A stretch of 42,573 nucleotides of DNA from an uncultured Flavobacteriaceae bacterium. GTDB taxonomy: Bacteria; Bacteroidota; Bacteroidia; Flavobacteriales; Flavobacteriaceae. Where the stretch lies: positions 1 through 42,573 of the forward strand of contig CALGLR010000014.1 in NCBI GenBank assembly GCA_937959395.1. Reading direction: 5' to 3'. Within the stretch, counting starts at the first letter, position 1, and each line of letters opens with the position of its first letter. Shown here one piece after another: positions 25,524-34,581 of this stretch. The notes under the pieces were generated by a model. It searched no databases, was not told the origin of the DNA, and was given only the letters and a program-made list of their open reading frames with translations. A program made the translations under genes and the position numbers.

Positions 25524-26699
25524 ACTTATTATCTGTACTTTCTGTCCGTCTTTTACACTTCTTGCACCTTCTTGGATGATTTCTGCATTATCTTTTAATC
25601 CTTTTAAAACCTCTATAACATCACCTTGTGTTCTCCCTGTTTCAATAATGACACGTTCAGCAACAGCTTTATCGTTGTTTTTATCTTTTAAAATATAAAT
25701 ATATTGTTCACCTCCAGCATTTTCAGAAATAATACTTTGCGGAATTAATAGCGCTTTTTTATTCGTATAATCGTTAATTTTTAATTGAGCTGTTAAGTTT
25801 GGTTTAATAGTTCTTTTTTTATTAGGTACTGCTATTTCAACTTTAAAGGTTCTATTAGTAGGGTTAATAAAATTACTAGCTTGTCTAATTTTTGCTTTAT
25901 GGGTTTCTCCTAAAACAGGAAATGCTACTTCTACATCTTTGTTAACTGTTATGTTGGAGATGTAACGTTCTGGTACATCTACAGCGATATACATGTCTTT
26001 AAGGTTAACAATACGCATTAATTGAGTTTGTCCTGGCGCAACAACACTTCCTTTTTCTGTAATAACATCATCTATTACTCCTGTAAAAGGAGCTCTAACT
26101 GATGTTTTCGATAACATGGCATTAAGTTGAGATATTGCTTTTTCTTGACTTTCGTAAGCAGACTTAGCTTGTAAATATTGTATTTCGCTACCTATTTTTT
26201 GATCCCAAAGGCGTTGTTGTCTTTCGTATGTTGTTTTTGCTAAATTGGTTTGAATTTGTAGTTGTGCTAATTGTTGACTCATACCACCATCGTCAATTCT
26301 AGCTAAGAGTTGCCCTTTAGAAACACGTTGCCCTTCCTTTACAAAAACCTGTCTTAGTATACCTCCCATTTCAGGAGTTATTATTAAGTTCTCTTTAGTT
26401 TCTACATTGCCTTGTAATTCTAAATAATGATTAAATTCTTCAGATTTTGCAGTGAAAGTAGTTATTAAAGGTAATTTCTTTTCAGGAGTAAGTATATCAA
26501 TACGTTCATCGATAGTCTTTATCTGCTCAGTAATTTCCTGCTGCTTCGAGATTAGAATATTACGCTGTTCTTTTATGGCTTTAATATCTTTAGAAGTAGT
26601 AACATCAAAACTGGTTTTTTTCGTTCCTTTTTCTTTTTTATCTCCAGAACAAGAAGCAAGAAGTAGAATAATGATTAATGTGGTCGCTATATTTTTCAT
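25515..26699 (-). CDS. RND efflux periplasmic adaptor lipoprotein (MFP family)
   Basis: The 394-residue protein has lipobox LASC (Cys16). A short coiled coil (about 35-70) comes first, then the barrel-sandwich half GNVETKENLIITPEMGGILR, an alpha-hairpin (about 135-195), the second half VRAPFTGVIDDVITEKGSVV, a beta-barrel and a membrane-proximal domain ending VKDGQKVQII. It bridges the RND permease and the TolC-like channel. The gene lies between the two four-helix-bundle genes. Confidence 0.92.
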   Translation of the reverse strand: MKNIATTLIIILLLASCSGDKKEKGTKKTSFDVTTSKDIKAIKEQRNILISKQQEITEQIKTIDERIDILTPEKKLPLITTFTAKSEEFNHYLELQGNVETKENLIITPEMGGILRQVFVKEGQRVSKGQLLARIDDGGMSQQLAQLQIQTNLAKTTYERQQRLWDQKIGSEIQYLQAKSAYESQEKAISQLNAMLSKTSVRAPFTGVIDDVITEKGSVVAPGQTQLMRIVNLKDMYIAVDVPERYISNITVNKDVEVAFPVLGETHKAKIRQASNFINPTNRTFKVEIAVPNKKRTIKPNLTAQLKINDYTNKKALLIPQSIISENAGGEQYIYILKDKNNDKAVAERVIIETGRTQGDVIEVLKGLKDNAEIIQEGARSVKDGQKVQIISSL

Positions 26700-26719
26700 T
26701 GGTGATTGATTTTCTTTTG

Positions 26720-26767
26720 AGTTTAAAAGTTTAAAAGTTTAAAAGTTTATGAGTTTATAGGTTTAGT
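26720..26767. repeat. 8-bp tandem repeat, six units
   Basis: AGTTTAAA occurs three times in a row, followed by the variants AGTTTATG, AGTTTATA and GGTTTAGT. The tract lies between the adaptor start and the stop of the second four-helix-bundle gene and overlaps the last codons of that gene. Confidence 0.75.
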
Positions 26768-27145
26768 AATTTGTTTATTCAATTGTGTTTTATGTAAACC
26801 ATTTAACATAGCTGTGATTTCGGATATCGTTTCTCTTAATTTTAAATAGTCACTTTCTGTAATAAATTTAAGATCATATGACAGAATAACTTGATTTAAA
26901 AGTTCTAGTGCAGAACTATATGAAATTTCAGTAAACCGCGCCTTATCTTTACCAGAATGTCTTCCAGTTCCTTCTGCAATATTTGAAGAAATAGAAATTG
27001 CACAACGTCTCATTTGGCTAATTAAACCAAATCTTTCATCATCAGGAAAAGACTTAGTCAACTTATATACCATTGTAGATAATGCTTTAGATTTTTTCCA
27101 AACATTAAGTTTTTCAAAAGAAAATATTTTTATTGTTGTATTCAT
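26747..27145 (-). CDS. four-helix-bundle (23S rRNA IVS-type) protein, second copy
   Basis: 132 residues with the same signature as the copy at 25073-25459: FEKLNVWKKSKALSTMVYKL, FPDDERFGLISQMRRCAISI, SSNIAEGTGRHS, then two helices. It sits between the tolC-like and adaptor genes. Its 3' end runs into an 8-bp tandem repeat. The two copies have diverged enough to be independent acquisitions rather than a recent duplication. Confidence 0.85.
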   Translation of the reverse strand: MNTTIKIFSFEKLNVWKKSKALSTMVYKLTKSFPDDERFGLISQMRRCAISISSNIAEGTGRHSGKDKARFTEISYSSALELLNQVILSYDLKFITESDYLKLRETISEITAMLNGLHKTQLNKQITKPINS

Positions 27146-27178
27146 AATTTATATATTTTTAAACACCTAAACTAAATA

Positions 27179-28525
27179 TTAATTTTTCGGAATTTCATTT
27201 AAAACGGTTTCTAATTCTGATTTTTTAGTAATGACGTCTAACATGGCTTGTAATAATTCATTTTGGGCAGAATACAATTGCGTTTGTGCTTGGCGTAATT
27301 CAAAACTGGAGCCCAGACCTTCAAAAAACTTAATTTGATTCTTTTTTTCAATGCGTTCAGCAAGGCCTAAATTCTCTTTTTTATTATTATAATCTTCAAT
27401 GGAGAATTGATAGCTGCTTTTTGCGGCAGAAATTTCTAGTTTAATCTTTTGTTCTGTTTCAGTAAGGTTTTCTTCAGCTATTTCTAAATTTATTTTTGCA
27501 CGCTGCGTTGCTGCTCTTTTCATTCCAGAACTAAATATGGGAACATTTAAGCTCACACCAAATAGAGAAGATCCAAACCATTTTGTATCCTTATTAAGGA
27601 AAACGAATTTTTCATTGAAAGCAGAATAACCACCGTTTAAAAAAGCATTTAAACGAGGCAAGTATTTGCTCTTTTCTAGTTTTAATAATAGTCCTTTAGC
27701 TGTCTTATCATTATTTGCGATTTTATAATCTATAGTGCTTTCTACTTCCTCGTCTGCTTCTAAAAGGCTAAGCACTACATTTTGACTTGTTAATGCGTTT
27801 AAGTTTTCCGTTAGAATAGAAGTTGCTTCTATAGGTCTACCTATAGTAATGTTAAACATTTTATAAGCCAAATCTCTTAGTCTAATCGTGTTTTGTAAGC
27901 GACTTTGAAGGCCTTGTAATGTTAATTTAAGTTGCTCTACACTTTCTTCTTCTTCGAGTCCATTTTCATAAATCTTAGTCACATCGAATAAGTTCTTTTC
28001 TAAAACGGTTATATTTCGTTGTAAGACAGACATGCTTTCATTCGCTAACAATACATTGCCATAAGCATTAATAGTTGCTTTTCTTATTTCTAAATCGGTT
28101 TTTTCTTTCGCGTTTTTAGAAATTTCGAGAAATACCTTTGCCGATTGCAATCCTACCAAATAAGAACCATCGAATAATAATTGACTTAAAGTAGCTGTAG
28201 CATTAGCATTTTGCTTTGTGCCAAAGATTACCTTGGCAAAATCGCCAGGTTGTCCTCCAAAAAACTCTGCAGGAATAACCGAAACTTGTTGCTTCAAGAA
28301 GTTTTGATAATCGATATTTGCATTAAGTTGCGGTAATCCAGTAGCTGTAGTTTCCCATTTCCTTTTTTCTGCAACTTCAATTTTTCGAGTCGCATTTTTT
28401 GATGCTCGATTATTTTCTAAAGCATAATCTATAGCCTCTTGTAATGTAAAACGGTATTCTTCTTCTTGAGAAAATCCCAGAGAAGAAAAAATTAAAAAAA
28501 TAATTAAAACAATAGGTTTTACCAT
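27179..28525 (-). CDS. TolC-family outer-membrane efflux channel
   Basis: The 448-residue protein has a signal peptide (ending SLGFSQ at 20) and two OEP repeats. The first starts at YRFTLQEAIDYALENNRASKN and includes LKLTLQGLQSRLQNTIRLRD. The second includes RAKINLEIAEENLTETEQKIKLEI and FELRQAQTQLYSAQNELLQA. It forms the trimeric outer-membrane duct of the RND pump. It starts 3 bases after the tetR stop. Confidence 0.92.
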   Translation of the reverse strand: MVKPIVLIIFLIFSSLGFSQEEEYRFTLQEAIDYALENNRASKNATRKIEVAEKRKWETTATGLPQLNANIDYQNFLKQQVSVIPAEFFGGQPGDFAKVIFGTKQNANATATLSQLLFDGSYLVGLQSAKVFLEISKNAKEKTDLEIRKATINAYGNVLLANESMSVLQRNITVLEKNLFDVTKIYENGLEEEESVEQLKLTLQGLQSRLQNTIRLRDLAYKMFNITIGRPIEATSILTENLNALTSQNVVLSLLEADEEVESTIDYKIANNDKTAKGLLLKLEKSKYLPRLNAFLNGGYSAFNEKFVFLNKDTKWFGSSLFGVSLNVPIFSSGMKRAATQRAKINLEIAEENLTETEQKIKLEISAAKSSYQFSIEDYNNKKENLGLAERIEKKNQIKFFEGLGSSFELRQAQTQLYSAQNELLQAMLDVITKKSELETVLNEIPKN

Positions 28526-28528
28526 CTT

Positions 28529-29137
28529 TTATGATTGATTTTGTGTTATAAAATTATTGAGAATTGTTAATCCTTTTTCAGTTACAATAGCTCTTAAATG
28601 ATATTCTAAATAATTTTCCATTAGATAATCCATATTGAATTTTTCTTTAGGAAAAATTGCGTGATCTTTAATCCCTATCATACCATTAAAGTACATTCTA
28701 GAAATAAAATCGACATCTATATTTGGTCTAAATAATAAGGTGTCTATTCCTTTTTGAAGACTATCACCTACAGATTCTTGCATGACTTCAAATTGCTTAA
28801 TACGAATAGCCTCATATATATTTGGATAATATTTTTTTAGTTGATGTTGTGGAGAGGCTTGTTCATTTTTTAAATGATGCATAACAAACATTTTAACGTC
28901 ATATAATTCTTCTATAGGATTGTTTGAAGCTTCACAAATCCCATCTATGCCTTCACAAATGTTTTCAAATAAATTAAAGGTAACTGCTTCTACTAACTTT
29001 GTTTTATTCTTAAAATGAACATATATGGTTTTTTTAGACATGCCTAGTTCATTGGCAATATCGTCCATGGTTACACTTTTAAAACCAAGAGTTAAAAAGA
29101 GTTCTGTAGATTTACTTATTATTTGATCTCTAACCAT
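28529..29137 (-). CDS. TetR/AcrR-family repressor of the efflux operon
   Basis: The 202-residue regulator has the TetR helix-turn-helix at about 1-50 (VTMDDIANELGMSKKTIYVH, then FKNKTKLVEAV) and a larger ligand-binding domain. It is the first gene of the tetR-tolC-adaptor-permease operon. A perfect 11-bp inverted repeat overlaps its own promoter, so autorepression of the whole operon is likely. The inducer is unknown. Confidence 0.93.
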   Translation of the reverse strand: MVRDQIISKSTELFLTLGFKSVTMDDIANELGMSKKTIYVHFKNKTKLVEAVTFNLFENICEGIDGICEASNNPIEELYDVKMFVMHHLKNEQASPQHQLKKYYPNIYEAIRIKQFEVMQESVGDSLQKGIDTLLFRPNIDVDFISRMYFNGMIGIKDHAIFPKEKFNMDYLMENYLEYHLRAIVTEKGLTILNNFITQNQS

Positions 29138-29146
29138 AATAGATCA

Positions 29147-29175
29147 CAAATATACAAAGGAAACTTTAAAAACAA
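29147..29175 (-). promoter_or_regulatory. promoter of the efflux operon (TTG, 18 bp, TATATTTG)
   Basis: On the minus strand TTG (29175-29173) and TATATTTG (29154-29147) fit the Bacteroidota -33/-7 consensus with 18 bases between. The transcript would start about 5 bases before ATG 29137. Confidence 0.6.
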
Positions 29176-29188
29176 TAAAAGTTTCCTT
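29157..29188. promoter_or_regulatory. probable TetR operator
   Basis: AAGGAAACTTT (29157-29167) and AAAGTTTCCTT (29178-29188) are perfect 11-bp inverted arms separated by 10 bases. One arm lies between the -33 and -7 elements of the tetR promoter, the other just upstream of -33, so bound repressor would block RNA polymerase. Confidence 0.65.
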
Positions 29189-29255
29189 GGTTTAATGATT
29201 TTTTAATATTGAATTGTTTTTAGTACAGATCTTGTTTTAATTTAATCAATTACAT

Positions 29256-29263
29256 TATTTTTG
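29256..29263 (+). promoter_or_regulatory. -7 box TATTTTTG of the polyprenyl synthase gene, leaderless
   Basis: TATTTTTG ends 4 bases before ATG 29268 and has a TTG at 29232-29234 (21-base spacing). The predicted start is at or beside the start codon. Confidence 0.55.
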
Positions 29264-29267
29264 CGGG

Positions 29268-30242
29268 ATGTTAAGCACAAAACAATATCAAGAGTTTTTT
29301 GTAGATTATTTAAAAGAATTTACAACTTTAAAGGAGCCAGAGAATTTATATAATCCTGTTAATTATATCTTAGAGCTTGGAGGTAAGCGATTACGACCGG
29401 TTTTAACTTTGCTTTCTGCCGAGATTTTTAATACAGATTATAAAAAAGCACTTGATGCAGCTTTAAGTATAGAGGTTTTTCATAATTTTTCTTTGGTTCA
29501 TGATGATATAATGGACGATGCGCCATTACGTCGTGGTAAACAAACCGTTCATGAAAAATGGGATACCAATACAGGTATCTTATCTGGAGATGCAATGTTA
29601 ATTATGGCTTATCAATTATTTGAAAAATACAATCCAAATACATTTCAGGCTTTAGCCAAGTTGTTTAGTAAAACAGCACTAGAAGTTTGCGAGGGACAGC
29701 AGTATGATATCGATTTTGAAACTAGAGATGATGTTATTATTGATGAGTATTTAAAAATGATAGAATATAAAACAGCTGTTTTGGTTGGTGCTGCAATGAA
29801 GATGGGAGCAATTGTGGCAAATGCTTCTGTCGAAGATCAAAATAACATCTATGAATTTGGTCGTTTATTAGGGATTGCTTTTCAGCTACAAGATGATTAT
29901 TTAGATGCTTTTGGTAATCCTGAAACTTTTGGAAAACAAGTTGGCGGAGATATTATTGAGAATAAAAAAACGGTTCTTTATCTAAAAGCAATAGCATTTT
30001 TAGAACCTTCAGAAAGTAAACAGTTACAACAACTTTTTAGTATTAGCTTAGAAGATAATTCAGACAAAATAAATACCGCAAAACAATTTTTTGTAGAAAG
30101 TGGCGCTGCTGATGCTACTAAAAATGAAATAGAAGTTTACACGAATAAAGCTTTTTTTGTGTTAGATAAGTTGAGTGTCTCTGAGGAGAAGAAAACTATT
30201 TTAAGAGAATTTGGAAAAAGCTTAATGATTCGAAAAGCGTGA
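29268..30242 (+). CDS. trans-isoprenyl (polyprenyl) diphosphate synthase
   Basis: The 324-residue enzyme condenses IPP with allylic diphosphates to make prenyl chains for menaquinone or carotenoids. It has both aspartate-rich motifs, DDIMD (79-83) and DDYLD (209-213), and the GGKRLRP substrate-binding motif (38-44). Phe74, five residues before the first motif, is an aromatic of the kind that limits chain length, so a C15-C20 product may be more likely than a long quinone chain. It is often annotated simply as polyprenyl synthetase. The next gene follows after 45 bases. Confidence 0.92.
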   Translation: MLSTKQYQEFFVDYLKEFTTLKEPENLYNPVNYILELGGKRLRPVLTLLSAEIFNTDYKKALDAALSIEVFHNFSLVHDDIMDDAPLRRGKQTVHEKWDTNTGILSGDAMLIMAYQLFEKYNPNTFQALAKLFSKTALEVCEGQQYDIDFETRDDVIIDEYLKMIEYKTAVLVGAAMKMGAIVANASVEDQNNIYEFGRLLGIAFQLQDDYLDAFGNPETFGKQVGGDIIENKKTVLYLKAIAFLEPSESKQLQQLFSISLEDNSDKINTAKQFFVESGAADATKNEIEVYTNKAFFVLDKLSVSEEKKTILREFGKSLMIRKA

Positions 30243-30287
30243 TTTTAGTTGTTTTTTAACTGAAGCAAAGTAAGAGTATAGTTAGAT

Positions 30288-30641
30288 ATGAAGTTACCCA
30301 CTACATTTGAAAGTTTAGTAGAAGAAGCAAATACTCTTAATTTATATAAAAAGTTAATTGCTCAGCTTAATAAAGACTTTCTTTATGCAAATATAGATTT
30401 AGATTTAAGTGATGAGATATTACCTACCAGTTTAAAGTTAATTCTCGGCGAGACTGTTTTTCAACTTATTCAAGAAAAATTTGCTGAGTATTTAAACTTA
30501 TTATACATAATAGATGTTCCTGAAAATGTTATCAAACAATTAAAAGGAGATGATACATTACAACTTGCTAAACAAGTTGCGTTCTTAATTATAAAGAGAG
30601 AATGGCAAAAGGTTTGGTTTAGAAACGAATATTCGAATTAA
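30288..30641 (+). CDS. small conserved-looking protein of unknown function
   Basis: The 117-residue soluble, mostly helical protein has no recognised domain (MKLPTTFESLVEEANTLNLY, ending QKVWFRNEYSN). It follows the polyprenyl synthase gene by 45 bases and is probably cotranscribed. Its stop TAA overlaps the stop of the opposite-strand gene: the four bases TTAA at 30638-30641 serve both. Confidence 0.7.
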   Translation: MKLPTTFESLVEEANTLNLYKKLIAQLNKDFLYANIDLDLSDEILPTSLKLILGETVFQLIQEKFAEYLNLLYIIDVPENVIKQLKGDDTLQLAKQVAFLIIKREWQKVWFRNEYSN

Positions 30642-31192
30642 AAGTATACCCTAACAAAAGGGGCCCAAGCATTTTGGAATACACTTGTGTTTTCGTCATA
30701 AAGCAAATCGTATCTTATGCCAATGGTTGCAAAGTTTGTTCTGTATCCAGCACCAACAAAAAGAGCCGGATACCAATAATTATCATCCTCTAATTCGGCA
30801 AAATCACCTTTAAATTTCCTGCTAACATTAACTTCTTCAAATTCTGCTGAAAGTTGAATTTCTTTTATTGGGCTATATAAACTAATAATGCTTCCTCCTA
30901 ATATAACAGAATTAGATATGTTTTTTACACTACTATAAGTTCCAGTTAAACCAACACCTACAGCAAAGCTGTTGTTAAATTGATAAATAGCACTGGGGGC
31001 CAATGTTGCGTTAAAAGAACCATTACCAGGGTTTAAGCTAAAACCACCGCCAAAGCGAACTTTTTTCCAAAAATCACTTTTAGTTTTAGGAGCATTTACT
31101 TTATCATCTTGAGCATTTAATTCAGACATCGATACTAATAGAATACTTAAAAAAAATAGTGATTTTAGAGTGAAAAAAGAAAATGATTTCAT
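30638..31192 (-). CDS. small outer-membrane beta-barrel-like protein
   Basis: 184 residues with a signal peptide (ending SELNAQ at about 28). Alternating strands rich in Gly and aromatics (VRFGGGFSLNPGNGSFNATL, PALFVGAGYRTNFATIGIRY) lead to a C-terminal Phe, as in outer-membrane barrels. Related flavobacterial proteins next to sucA are, as I recall, sometimes labelled alpha-ketoglutarate decarboxylase. Nothing in this sequence supports an enzyme, so that name would probably reflect only the neighbouring gene. Confidence 0.65.
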   Translation of the reverse strand: MKSFSFFTLKSLFFLSILLVSMSELNAQDDKVNAPKTKSDFWKKVRFGGGFSLNPGNGSFNATLAPSAIYQFNNSFAVGVGLTGTYSSVKNISNSVILGGSIISLYSPIKEIQLSAEFEEVNVSRKFKGDFAELEDDNYWYPALFVGAGYRTNFATIGIRYDLLYDENTSVFQNAWAPFVRVYF

Positions 31193-31310
31193 AATTATTT
31201 TAGTTTATATTTATACTTGATAATAAAATTAAAGTTAAGCAATCTTTATAATAAAGTATGAGTTTGTCTTATAAAAATAAGAAAAGAGCTACTATTTTTA
31301 GAGAAAGTTG

Positions 31311-31318
31311 TATTTTTG
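31311..31318 (+). promoter_or_regulatory. -7 box TATTTTTG upstream of sucA
   Basis: TATTTTTG matches TAnnTTTG and would give a leader of about 35 bases before ATG 31358. No clear -33 TTG at the usual spacing. Confidence 0.4.
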
Positions 31319-31357
31319 ATAAAATTTTGTTGAAGCGCTAATAGCTTAAAAATTATA

Positions 31358-34114
31358 ATGGATAGATATTCCTTTTTAAACGCAGCACATACAGCATACT
31401 TTGCTGACCTATACGAACAATATTTAGAAAACCCAGATTCTGTTGAGCCCAGCTGGAGAGCCTTTTTCCAAGGTTACGATTTTGGGAGTGAGAATTATGG
31501 ATTAGAAGGTGAAATAGTCGATGGTGTTTCTGCTCAAATTCCTGAGGAAGTTCAAAAAGAATTTCAAGTTGTTAAATTAATAGATAGTTATAGAAATAGA
31601 GGACATTTGTTTACAAAAACAAACCCAGTAAGGGAGCGTCGTAAATATGAACCAACTTTAGAAATTGAAAATTTTGGACTAACTACTAACGATTTAGACA
31701 CCGTTTTTAATGCTGGAGAAATTCTTGGTATAGGAGCACAATCACTTCGAGTAATAGTTAAACACCTAGAAAGTATTTATTGCCATTCTATTGGTATCGA
31801 ATACATGTATATTAGGAAGCCAGAAGAGATTCAATGGATACAGAATAAGCTTAATATTAATGATAATCAACCTAATTTTTCTTCAGAAAGAAAAAAACAC
31901 ATTCTTAAAAAACTTAATGAAGCTGTTTCTTTTGAAAGTTTTTTACATACAAAATATGTCGGTCAAAAACGTTTTTCTTTAGAAGGTGGAGAGGCTTTAA
32001 TTCCTGCTCTCGATGCTGTAATTGAAAAAGCTGCAGATCTTGGTGTTAAAGAATTTGTAATGGGAATGGCTCACCGTGGTCGTTTAAGTACTTTAACTAA
32101 TATTTTCGGAAAAAGTGCTAAAGATATTTTTAGTGAATTTGATGGAAAAGATTACGAACAAGAGATTTTTGATGGTGATGTTAAATACCATTTAGGTTGG
32201 ACTAGTGTTAGAAAATCAGATTCTGGTAAAAAAATAAATTTAAGTATAGCGCCAAATCCATCTCACTTAGAGACGGTTGGAGCTGTGGTTGAGGGCATCG
32301 TAAGATCTAAACAAGACAAATACTATAAAGATAATTTTAGTCAAGTATTACCTATTTTAGTTCATGGTGATGCTGCTATTGCCGGACAAGGTTTAGTGTA
32401 TGAACTCATTCAGATGGCGCAATTAGATGGTTATAAAACGAATGGAACGATACATATTGTAGTAAATAATCAAGTTGGATTTACTACCAATTATTTAGAT
32501 GCTCGATCGAGTACATATTGCACAGATATTGGAAAAGTGACATTGTCCCCAGTATTACATGTTAATGCAGATGATGCTGAGGCCGTAGTCCATGCTACAT
32601 TATTTGCATTAGATTTTAGAATGCAATTTAAACGGGATGTTTTTATAGACATGTTAGGCTATAGAAAATATGGACATAATGAAGGCGATGAGCCTCGTTT
32701 TACACAACCAAAACTATACAAAGCAATTTCTAAGCATAGTAACCCTAGAGATATTTATGCAAAAAGCTTAATTGCTCAAAATGTTATAGACGAAGGTTAC
32801 GTTAAACAATTAGAAAAACAATATAAAGCTTCACTTGAAGAAGAATTAGAAGATTCAAGAAAAGAAGATAAAACGGAGATTACAGCTTTCATGGAAGATG
32901 AATGGAAAAAATTCATTTATGCCGATGAAAATGAAATGATGAAAGCCGTAAATACAAAAACTACTAAAAAGAAATTAACCGAAATTACAAAGGTGATTTC
33001 TAACTTACCAAAGGATAAGAAGTTTATTAGAAAAATAGAGCGTCTAGTACAATCACGTCAAAAAATGTTTGATGAAGATAAATTAGACTGGTCAATGGCC
33101 GAACATTTAGCTTACGGTACACTTTTAGACGAAGGTTTTGATGTTAGAATTTCTGGACAAGATGTAGAAAGAGGAACTTTTTCACACCGTCATGCTATTG
33201 TAAAAGTTGAAGATAGTGAGGAAGAAATAGTATTACTTAATCAAGTGAGTGATAAGCAAGGGGAATTCTATATTTATAATTCATTATTATCAGAGTATGG
33301 TGTTGTAGGTTTTGATTATGGTTATGCCATGGCAAGTCCTAAAACATTAACTATTTGGGAAGCACAATTTGGAGACTTTAGTAATGGTGCTCAAATTATG
33401 TTAGACCAATATATTTCTTCAGGAGAAGATAAATGGAAAACTCAAAATGGCTTAATAATGTTATTACCTCATGGTTATGAGGCGCAAGGAGCAGAGCACT
33501 CTTCTGCGAGAATGGAGCGTTATTTACAACTTTGTGCTAAAGATAATATGTTTGTGGTAGATTGTTCTACACCAGCAAATATGTTTCATTTGTTAAGACG
33601 ACAAATGAAAGCGCAATACAGAAAACCATTAATTGTATTTACACCAAAAAGTTTATTACGTGATCCGAAATGTGTTTCTTCGGTAGAAGAATTTGCTAAC
33701 GGAAGTTTTCAAACAGTGATAGGCGATAATATAGTGTCTCCTACAAAAGCTAAAACATTAGTTTTTGTAACAGGTAAGTTTTATTATGATTTAGATAAGG
33801 AACGAGAAAATTTAAAACGTGATGATGTTGCAATAGTAAGAGTGGAGCAATTATTTCCATTGCCATCTAAAGAGATTAGAGCCATTTTAAAGAAATATAA
33901 AGCAGTTAAAGATATTGTTTGGGCTCAAGAAGAACCAAGAAATATGGGGGCATATAGTCATTTATTAATGCATTTCGATGAAGCTAAGACCTTTAGGATC
34001 GCATCAAGACGTTTCTATGGTGCACCAGCAGCTGGTAGTTCTGTGCGTTCAAAAAAACGCCATAAAGAAGTTATTGATTATGTGTTTGATAAAACAAAAA
34101 ATAACCAGAGATAA
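31358..34114 (+). CDS. sucA: 2-oxoglutarate dehydrogenase E1 component
   Basis: The 918-residue thiamine-diphosphate enzyme decarboxylates 2-oxoglutarate in the TCA cycle and transfers succinyl groups to the E2 lipoyl arm. Family features: N-terminal FLNAAHTAYFADLYEQYLEN, VSFESFLHTKYVGQKRFSLE, GMAHRGRLSTLTNIFGKS, HGDAAIAGQGLVYE, the ThDP/Mg region IVVNNQVGFTTN, YRKYGHNEGDEPRF, and the transketolase-like half with LPHGYEAQGAEHSSARMERY. The length is normal. The E2 gene follows at 34709 after a small exported-protein gene. Confidence 0.96.
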   Translation: MDRYSFLNAAHTAYFADLYEQYLENPDSVEPSWRAFFQGYDFGSENYGLEGEIVDGVSAQIPEEVQKEFQVVKLIDSYRNRGHLFTKTNPVRERRKYEPTLEIENFGLTTNDLDTVFNAGEILGIGAQSLRVIVKHLESIYCHSIGIEYMYIRKPEEIQWIQNKLNINDNQPNFSSERKKHILKKLNEAVSFESFLHTKYVGQKRFSLEGGEALIPALDAVIEKAADLGVKEFVMGMAHRGRLSTLTNIFGKSAKDIFSEFDGKDYEQEIFDGDVKYHLGWTSVRKSDSGKKINLSIAPNPSHLETVGAVVEGIVRSKQDKYYKDNFSQVLPILVHGDAAIAGQGLVYELIQMAQLDGYKTNGTIHIVVNNQVGFTTNYLDARSSTYCTDIGKVTLSPVLHVNADDAEAVVHATLFALDFRMQFKRDVFIDMLGYRKYGHNEGDEPRFTQPKLYKAISKHSNPRDIYAKSLIAQNVIDEGYVKQLEKQYKASLEEELEDSRKEDKTEITAFMEDEWKKFIYADENEMMKAVNTKTTKKKLTEITKVISNLPKDKKFIRKIERLVQSRQKMFDEDKLDWSMAEHLAYGTLLDEGFDVRISGQDVERGTFSHRHAIVKVEDSEEEIVLLNQVSDKQGEFYIYNSLLSEYGVVGFDYGYAMASPKTLTIWEAQFGDFSNGAQIMLDQYISSGEDKWKTQNGLIMLLPHGYEAQGAEHSSARMERYLQLCAKDNMFVVDCSTPANMFHLLRRQMKAQYRKPLIVFTPKSLLRDPKCVSSVEEFANGSFQTVIGDNIVSPTKAKTLVFVTGKFYYDLDKERENLKRDDVAIVRVEQLFPLPSKEIRAILKKYKAVKDIVWAQEEPRNMGAYSHLLMHFDEAKTFRIASRRFYGAPAAGSSVRSKKRHKEVIDYVFDKTKNNQR

Positions 34115-34200
34115 TTTGAATTAAACCATAAAAACTAAGTTAATCCCAACTAGTAATTGTTCTTGGTGAATTCTATTTTATTCGTTTAAAATATAAAAAG

Positions 34201-34581
34201 ATGAAAAAAATATTTTTAATAATTACGTTTTTAAGTTTTGGTTTTTCATTTTCTCAAAATGAGGAAAAAGCAGTTAAAAGTACTTTAATAGATTTTAAAG
34301 CTGCTTATAATGATTTAGATTATGAAGCGATTTTTAATTTGTTTAATGATAAAATGAAATCAGAATTTCCTTTAAAAAAAGTAGAGAAATTTTATGGAAG
34401 GATTAATAAAGCAAAAGGGGGGATTAAAGCATTAAATTTTGAAAAAATAAAAGACAGTTCTCATGTTTATAAAGCAAAATTTAAAAGAGATGTTTTAGAT
34501 TTGGTGATAGATGTAGATGAGAATAATTTAATTAATAATTTAGTTCTTAAGCGCCCAAAAAGAGATTACAAAAGGAATTAA
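34201..34581 (+). CDS. small exported protein, DUF3887-like
   Basis: The 126-residue product has a signal peptide (MKKIFLIITFLSFGFSFSQ). The mature part (IDFKAAYNDLDYEAIFNLFN, DKMKSEFPLKKVEKFYGRI) resembles the NTF2-like DUF3887 fold. It is inserted between sucA and odhB with 86- and 127-base gaps. No link to the dehydrogenase complex is evident. Confidence 0.7.
   Translation: MKKIFLIITFLSFGFSFSQNEEKAVKSTLIDFKAAYNDLDYEAIFNLFNDKMKSEFPLKKVEKFYGRINKAKGGIKALNFEKIKDSSHVYKAKFKRDVLDLVIDVDENNLINNLVLKRPKRDYKRN

Noticed and set aside
26720-26767. Short repeats as a CRISPR array
   Set aside because: Units are 8 bp without spacers and no cas gene is in the window. No CRISPR array was seen anywhere.
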